64,000 nucleotides of DNA from Pohlia nutans (taxonomy: Eukaryota; Streptophyta; Bryopsida; Bryales; Mniaceae). The notes beneath the pieces are model-generated. The model did not search any database, was not told the origin of the DNA, and saw only the letters and a list, made by a program, of their open reading frames with translations. Positions 59,140 through 64,000 of the stretch are shown one piece after another. A program made the position numbers and the translations under genes. The stretch is from contig CM040094.1 of NCBI GenBank assembly GCA_022496805.1, positions 7,773,501-7,837,500 on the forward strand, written 5' to 3'. Position 1 is the first letter of the stretch, and every line of letters starts with the position of its first letter.

Positions 59140-59760
59140 TTTACAATAGAATAGCAATGAAGTTTACAGAGCTCATTAGCCAAATGAGCCGGATCTCTAG
59201 CAATTTTCAGTGCAATCGACACATCGATTCTACGTGGGTTCCAGACCTTGAGGAATAGACGCTGAAAAGAGGTAAATCAATCATAGAAACTTTAACCAAT
59301 GCTCACTCAAGAAATTATAAGCAATGCTCACTCAAGCAAGCAACAAGAGTGCCATTACCTAAGTGGGAGAGAACGGTTCAAACGAGTTTAACATTAAACA
59401 CTTCATAGAAACTGAATAACAAGAGGACTAGCCAATGCTCGGCGAAATTGACAACAATCAATTCTGTACAGTGTCATTATCTAAGTGGGAGAGATGGAAA
59501 AACTGAGAACTTTTAAAATCATGGGACATCTCCATTCAGCATCGAAAGCCTTCAACTTGTTCTACAGAGTTTGAAACCGACAGATCATGGAGAAGGCAGA
59601 AACAGTTGTACATACCTCGATCAGTGCAGGCTTGCTCCAGATCGCGACGATTACAGACGCAACATTGAAGCACAAGGAGCCCGGAGAGAGTCAGGCCGGG
59701 CTTGAGGCGAGAGAAGAGTGACACTGTTTGGATCTTCCTCGGGCTCCATTGTGAAGAAAC
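59140..59760 (-). ncRNA. Possible spliced minus-strand transcript with small ORFs
   Basis: On the minus strand a GC-richer block at 59760-59615 ends in a donor (GATCGAG|GTATGTAC). A second block starting after CTCTTTTCAG at about 59266 is open for 45 codons in one frame. Joined in phase from the ATG at 59724, however, the frame ends after about 46 aa. No protein family is recognised. A noncoding RNA, a small-protein gene or a relict are all possible. Confidence 0.25.
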
Positions 59761-59804
59761 TGGTGCATCTGTCTGTCACTCTGACAAAGTAAGTTAACTT
59801 CCCA

Positions 59805-59845
59805 CACTGCACACACAGACACAGACAGACACAGACAGAGCTTGC
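59805..59845. repeat. CACAGACA-rich simple repeat
   Basis: Iterated CACAGACA words. Confidence 0.85.
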
Positions 59846-60149
59846 AAGAGAAGAGACGAAGGAAAGGGGAATGAACGGGTACCTGGCTAACTTAACTGCC
59901 GTCTGCTCTGGTCTGCTGCAGGGCAGTTAATAAGAAGTTACGCCAGGTCTGTCTGACTTTCTCTGACGAGTTTCTCCATTGGTTAACTTATTTTTTAAAA
60001 TTTTAAATTCTTTTTGGTTTTTTCCTGGTCACTGTAGATGGCTGTCGTGCAATGGTTGTGGATAGCGACCCACAGCTAATTGTGTGCAGGACGCTCTCTC
60101 TTTGTAGAGCTATTTGAAGAAGCCTGACGGACAATCATGCATTTTGTAT

Positions 60150-60297
60150 TCTTTTATTTGGCACAATAATGAATAATCCCAGAGGTTTCATTAGGGTGCA
60201 TCATGTGCAATAGACTTTTGATCGCGCGGGGATTTGAACTCTTGGTCTCACCGGGGCTAAGAAGCATTCTTAGCACTTCCCAAGTGTAAGGTGGTTA
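60150..60297 (-). mobile_element. tRNA-like (SINE-type) remnant
   Basis: The minus strand contains a B-box-like GAGTTCAAATCCCC (60231-60244) preceded by TTAGCCCCGGTGAGACC and a tRNA-like 5' part, with a tail ending CCAAATAAAAG. It resembles the head of a tRNA-derived SINE distinct from the 3253/29995 family. No intact tRNA cloverleaf was built. Confidence 0.4.
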
Positions 60298-60561
60298 GAG
60301 TAGCTCCACCGCAGCCCTACCAGGGCCCTTCAAAATGGCTCTTGACTCTGGATCCTAGCGTGTCAAGAAATGGCCCTTCAAATCACTATTTAGTTGACTA
60401 AATCCCCACGTTCTACTTGTGATTGGTCCATTGAATATTTAATGTGCACTTTTGATGTGTGAGGGCGCTCCAAGGGTGGGGGAGTTTGAGTGCAAGGGCC
60501 CTTCAAATGTAAATGACTAATTTGAGTGAGTCATCTCTGGCGTGTAGGAGTGGGGATGCTC
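60298..60561. mobile_element. PIF/Harbinger (Tourist-like) MITE
   Basis: GAGTAGCTCCACCGC at the left and GGAGTGGGGATGCTC at the right are imperfect inverted termini. TTA is duplicated (60295-60297 and 60562-60564). Internal CAAGGGCCCTTCAAA-like words are repeated near both ends. Confidence 0.65.
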
Positions 60562-60564
60562 TTA

Positions 60565-61233
60565 CCCCATTCCCAACCGGCTCCTTACACTAGCAGCTAG
60601 GGGCATTTTCCACAATCAATGATGTTGGTTGTAGCATGAGTTACCGTTGGTAATGGGTTCTCTCTTGTTGATTTTAGTATATGTAAGTGTGGTTATGGAT
60701 TCGTTGATGTTGGTTCAAGTATCTTTAGTGTGTGCAATACAAATCTTCTTTGGACAAAAACAACTCTACCTATGTGACGTGAATGGGATGTGTCATACTT
60801 CAACTTTGAAAATTTATAACTAATTGATTCTTCATCCAAAATTTATGTTTCAACTTGTGTTGGAATCTATTTCTTCTTGCCTAACTCTAAAAAATAATGA
60901 TACTAAATAATATCAATGTCTCATATCTATATTTCTTATTCAGTTGGGAATGAAGTAACCACCTTAGTTTAGGGTCGATTCGGTGCGAAGAAGCACCTCT
61001 AGCACGCCCCATAGGATAGTTTAGGGTCATTATGGACCTACAATCATGCATTTTAATGATTTTTTTTTAATGGATTCTTTCAACTTTTTGTTCCTAACTT
61101 TAGTGTCTACCATAACCAATTGGTTAACCACCGATTAACCACAGTTAGTAGTTTTGATGCAAAACGGCAATGTCTGCAGTTTGCTCATGCTCAAGGTGTG
61201 CATTCACTGCATTGTATTCACTAAAGTTATATG
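60565..61233. other. Intergenic, no gene seen
   Basis: No recognisable feature. Confidence 0.35.
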
Positions 61234-61821
61234 TTAACCCCTAAACGTCACAGCGTCCAGAAACTGGACGACGAATGATTTCAAAGCCTTCTCACGTTCT
61301 CATCAACGCTTGGATGATACTCATCCAATTTTTTGGAGATTCTTCACCAAGTTGTTGTCCTATCTAATGGCTGGATTTAGTCATACTAGAGTACATATTT
61401 TTCTAAAATTACAAATGTAGAAGTATGTCAAGTCGTTGACCGAGCCAAAATTGCATTGACTCTAGTTCAAAGTGGAATCGTGAAAAATGAGGTCATAAAT
61501 TTAAGGAACACAAAAATTTCAAAGTATCACCACGTTTAAGAGTATCTCATTTCAAACTCATTCCAACAAATTTTACTCAAAAAATATTGAAATTTAGTTT
61601 GTAATCGAATTTAGAAGGAATTTTTAATTTTAACTTTCAAAATTTATAATTAAATATTGGTGATTGTATTAGTGAATGGAACCGTACGGATGGAATCTAA
61701 AATTCAAAATCTAGAACTTTCATTTGTATATCAATTCCAAAATATTCTTCTAAATAGTAATTTATAATGCTTTTTCTCAAATTGTCAATTCCAGGGACAC
61801 CCTCGTACGTTAAGGGGTTAA
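61234..61821. mobile_element. TTAA-flanked MITE, family D copy 1 (intact)
   Basis: The left end is TTAACCCCTAAACGTC and the right end GTACGTTAAGGGGTTAA. Subterminal palindrome-like GCGTCCAGAAACTGGACG lies at 61253-61270. It is 588 bp and provides the uninterrupted reference for the nested copy at 38141-40294. Confidence 0.85.
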
Positions 61822-62206
61822 CTCATAGAAAGTGGGGCTGTTGATCCTTGATTCTCCAAAAAGAGAGGGTGAACTCTGAAAATAGAATACCTGTTTTTTT
61901 TTTTTTTCACAAATACAGAGCATTGTATTACAAGGGGAAGAAAATACAACCAAACCCCAACAAAAATGTGGTCTGGGAAGAAGGGGGAGGAAGGAGAGAA
62001 AAATTCTTCTATTTTTCTCCAAAAAATTAACTGAAGTCGTGAATCATTTTACTGAAAAATAAACATATTTTGAGGTTCATGTCGAGTTTGAGTTTTACAA
62101 CCCAAATTTGAACGCAGCATTGCCTAGCACAAGGCCATGTACTTGCCACCTCCTAATTTTGCCTCCCTTTGAGTGAACAATGAGTGTTCCAGTATGTCCC
62201 TTTGTC
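61822..62206. other. Spacer between TTAA elements
   Basis: No gene. A poly(T) tract lies at about 61893-61907. Confidence 0.35.
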
Positions 62207-63560
62207 TTAACCCCTAAACGTCCACGCATCCAATTACTGGATGTTTGTTGGTCAAACCCAATTTTGATCTTGAAGATGACTTTTGTTGCTAATACACCCA
62301 ACTAAGAAAATGAAGTTTATTACGTCTAGTTTGTACTCCACTTTTCAAATCTTAAAAATTCCAATTATTGAGTATTTTATTGCTTGTGCAAGCTTTGTAG
62401 CTCAAGGTTTGAATTACACTACATAGGATGTTCACCTTTCGAATTTCAAAATTTAAATAAAAAAGTTATATGGAAAACATATCATGTGATTCTCCATTGA
62501 CATAATTTGTACTTGCTCCCAAAAAAATATTAATTTTTTAAAGCTTTTTTGTAATATTTTTTTTTGGAAGTATTTGACTTAAAATTTTGTTAAAAAGGCC
62601 GTATTAAATCAAAAAAATCTGAAAATTTCAAGACTGATAGAAAACATTCCATTCCATGCATGAAAAATATTACAAAATATATTTTGATAAATCTTGAAGG
62701 CTAAATTGTGTAGTTTGACTTTCCTACAAAGGAGTGGTACGTTTAACCCTTTAGTGCCCAGGGTACTGTAGCTCAGAGCCCTGGATTTCAGTAGATTTTT
62801 TCACTCTGGTTGAGACTACCAAAAATAGAATGGGTTAAATTAGAAAGTAACCGTACAATTCTATTCTCAACTCGAGAGCACACATTTTATTAAAATTTGA
62901 GAATCATCCGATGGTGGGATCGGAAGATTATAGTATGTATTTGAACTGTATAATGCACGCTCAAAAACGAGATTTTGGGAGGTGTGTGACTTCAAAGTTA
63001 AATATAATTTGAGGTAAATTTTCAAAAATAAAAGCAAAGAAGTTCAGCTATGCCCTATGTCAACACCTCTCCGTTGCAATCTTTCATATCAAAAATAGAC
63101 TCACACATAATTATTGTGAGATTTATAAGTGAAAGTGACTTATCTATGTACGGTTTAGGACAAAATTTTATACGTTGAAAATTGACAGGAGTGGGTACAT
63201 TAGTCAAGATCGGATTACACACACTAATGGAAGATGAAGAAGAGAACACAATCCAAAAAAATAAAACAAGATAACAAACTTCCAAACACAAGAAATACTA
63301 CACAATACATATGTTGTATTTGTAAGTATTTACTGTATTTTCAAGTATTTACAATATTTTCGCGTTCTGTTGATAGGTATTTTGATAGTTGTATAGTTCC
63401 AAATTGAAAATTTCTTTTTCTGGAAGGTGCATAATGTATGTGGGCAAATCTGAACTTCAAAACTGAAGTTCGAATTCTTCACGGATTCTCTGCTAATTGC
63501 ATTTCGGACGTTGTAGTGACTATAATGTGGTTTGCTGGGCACTAAAGGGTTAAGGGTTAA
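62207..63560. mobile_element. TTAA-flanked MITE, family F, interrupted by a family E-like element
   Basis: The left end is TTAACCCCTAAACGTCC and the right end, after removal of the insert, reads GTACGTTTAA-GGGTTAA, the expected inverted terminus. A palindrome GCATCCAATTACTGGATG-like lies at 62226-62243. The original element is about 550 bp. Confidence 0.72.
62743..63553. mobile_element. TTAA-flanked MITE, family E-like copy 3, nested
   Basis: TTAACCCTTTAGTGCCCAG is perfectly mirrored by CTGGGCACTAAAGGGTTAA. A CCAGGG/CCCTGG inverted block lies just inside the left end. It is inserted at a TTAA within the right terminus of family F. It is 811 bp with an interior different from copies 1 and 2. 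Confidence 0.85.
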
Positions 63561-64000
63561 ATCCAGTGTTCCTATATAAAAGCTTGAAATCCTAATGATG
63601 TCATCATTTCACTCTTCCCAACTTGAGTTGTCCTACTCTCAACACTTTCTTCCAGCGAACAATGTTTATGTGACATCAACATTTCTCGTAACCAAAATAT
63701 ATACTTTGGGATTAACCAAACCAACCCATTCGGATTTTCAGAGCATCTTTGAGTGGGTTTCATGCCAATTTTCATTCTATTTTAGTTTCACGCCCACTTT
63801 TTTTCTCCATTTGCAATTAACATGGGCACTTAGCATTTCTCTCCAAAAGGTGGTAAAGAACTCTAGTTTAAGGAGATCAATTAGCAAATAACTCAACTGT
63901 GTCCTTTGCTTAGGCAGCTCAAAGGACATAACGTTGGCTCCAGAATCATTGTAAATAAAGAGTTTTCTTGAGGTTGTTCGTAGCTTCTCAAACCTCTTTT
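63561..64000. other. Intergenic to window end
   Basis: A 98-codon open stretch at 63595-63891 has no recognisable domain or splice context and is not called a gene. Confidence 0.3.

Noticed and set aside
63595..63891. 98-codon frame near the right edge
   Set aside because: It reads as a Phe/Ser/Leu-rich translation of AT-rich DNA with no homology or signals.

Overview
This is a plant nuclear genome window, AT-rich and poor in genes. Spliced genes with GT-AG introns, an NDL-type N-myc-downregulated-like gene, a GARP transcription factor with a SHLQKY motif, plant-type TTTAGGG repeats, CACTA elements with CACTAGTAGAAA ends and Stowaway-like termini all point to a land plant. The many short nonautonomous elements and the mixed character suggest a non-seed plant (moss, lycophyte or fern), but the species cannot be fixed from sequence alone.

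Four protein-coding genes can be reconstructed with confidence. (1) An NDL gene on the + strand at 7.9-10.6 kb has ten coding exons, encodes 345 aa, and sits behind a GC-rich promoter and a long 5' leader. (2) SDHAF4, the succinate dehydrogenase assembly factor, lies on + at 32.17-32.49 kb. Its 5'UTR intron and 3' region are packed with small elements. (3) An HRS1/HHO (NIGT1-type) GARP repressor lies on + at 48.8-52.1 kb, with five exons and 499 aa. (4) An EEF1AKMT1/EFM5-like eEF1A lysine methyltransferase lies on - at 53.4-58.6 kb, with three exons and 201 aa, and is convergent with the GARP gene. All four are housekeeping or nutrient-signalling functions with no operon-like link.

Between about 11.5 and 30 kb is an AT-rich desert. 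It contains a head-to-head pair of intronless Lys/Arg-rich reading frames (19.17-19.71 kb - and 20.33-21.03 kb +). Both begin MAKRA and both end in an acidic, serine-rich tail finishing in Gly. Just upstream of the + copy is a hidden two-exon coding remnant carrying a one-base frameshift. Two further orphan exon-like stretches sit at 11.24-11.43 kb (-) and 27.70-27.83 kb (+).

The main theme of the window is a diverse set of nonautonomous elements that start TTAA-CCC and end GGG-TTAA (families A to G here, about 0.21-0.81 kb). Target duplications of TTAA are supported by related empty sites and nested insertions inside the window itself. This is a piggyBac-like (or Sola3-like) signature, unexpected in a plant. 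Many members share a one-sided subterminal palindrome. The most complex locus, 37.6-40.3 kb, is a nest in which a family D element holds both a 415-bp-arm foldback and a family B element. Other mobile DNA includes two intact tRNA-derived SINEs with target duplications, CACTA, PIF/Harbinger, hAT-like and Stowaway-like MITEs, and LINE 3' ends.
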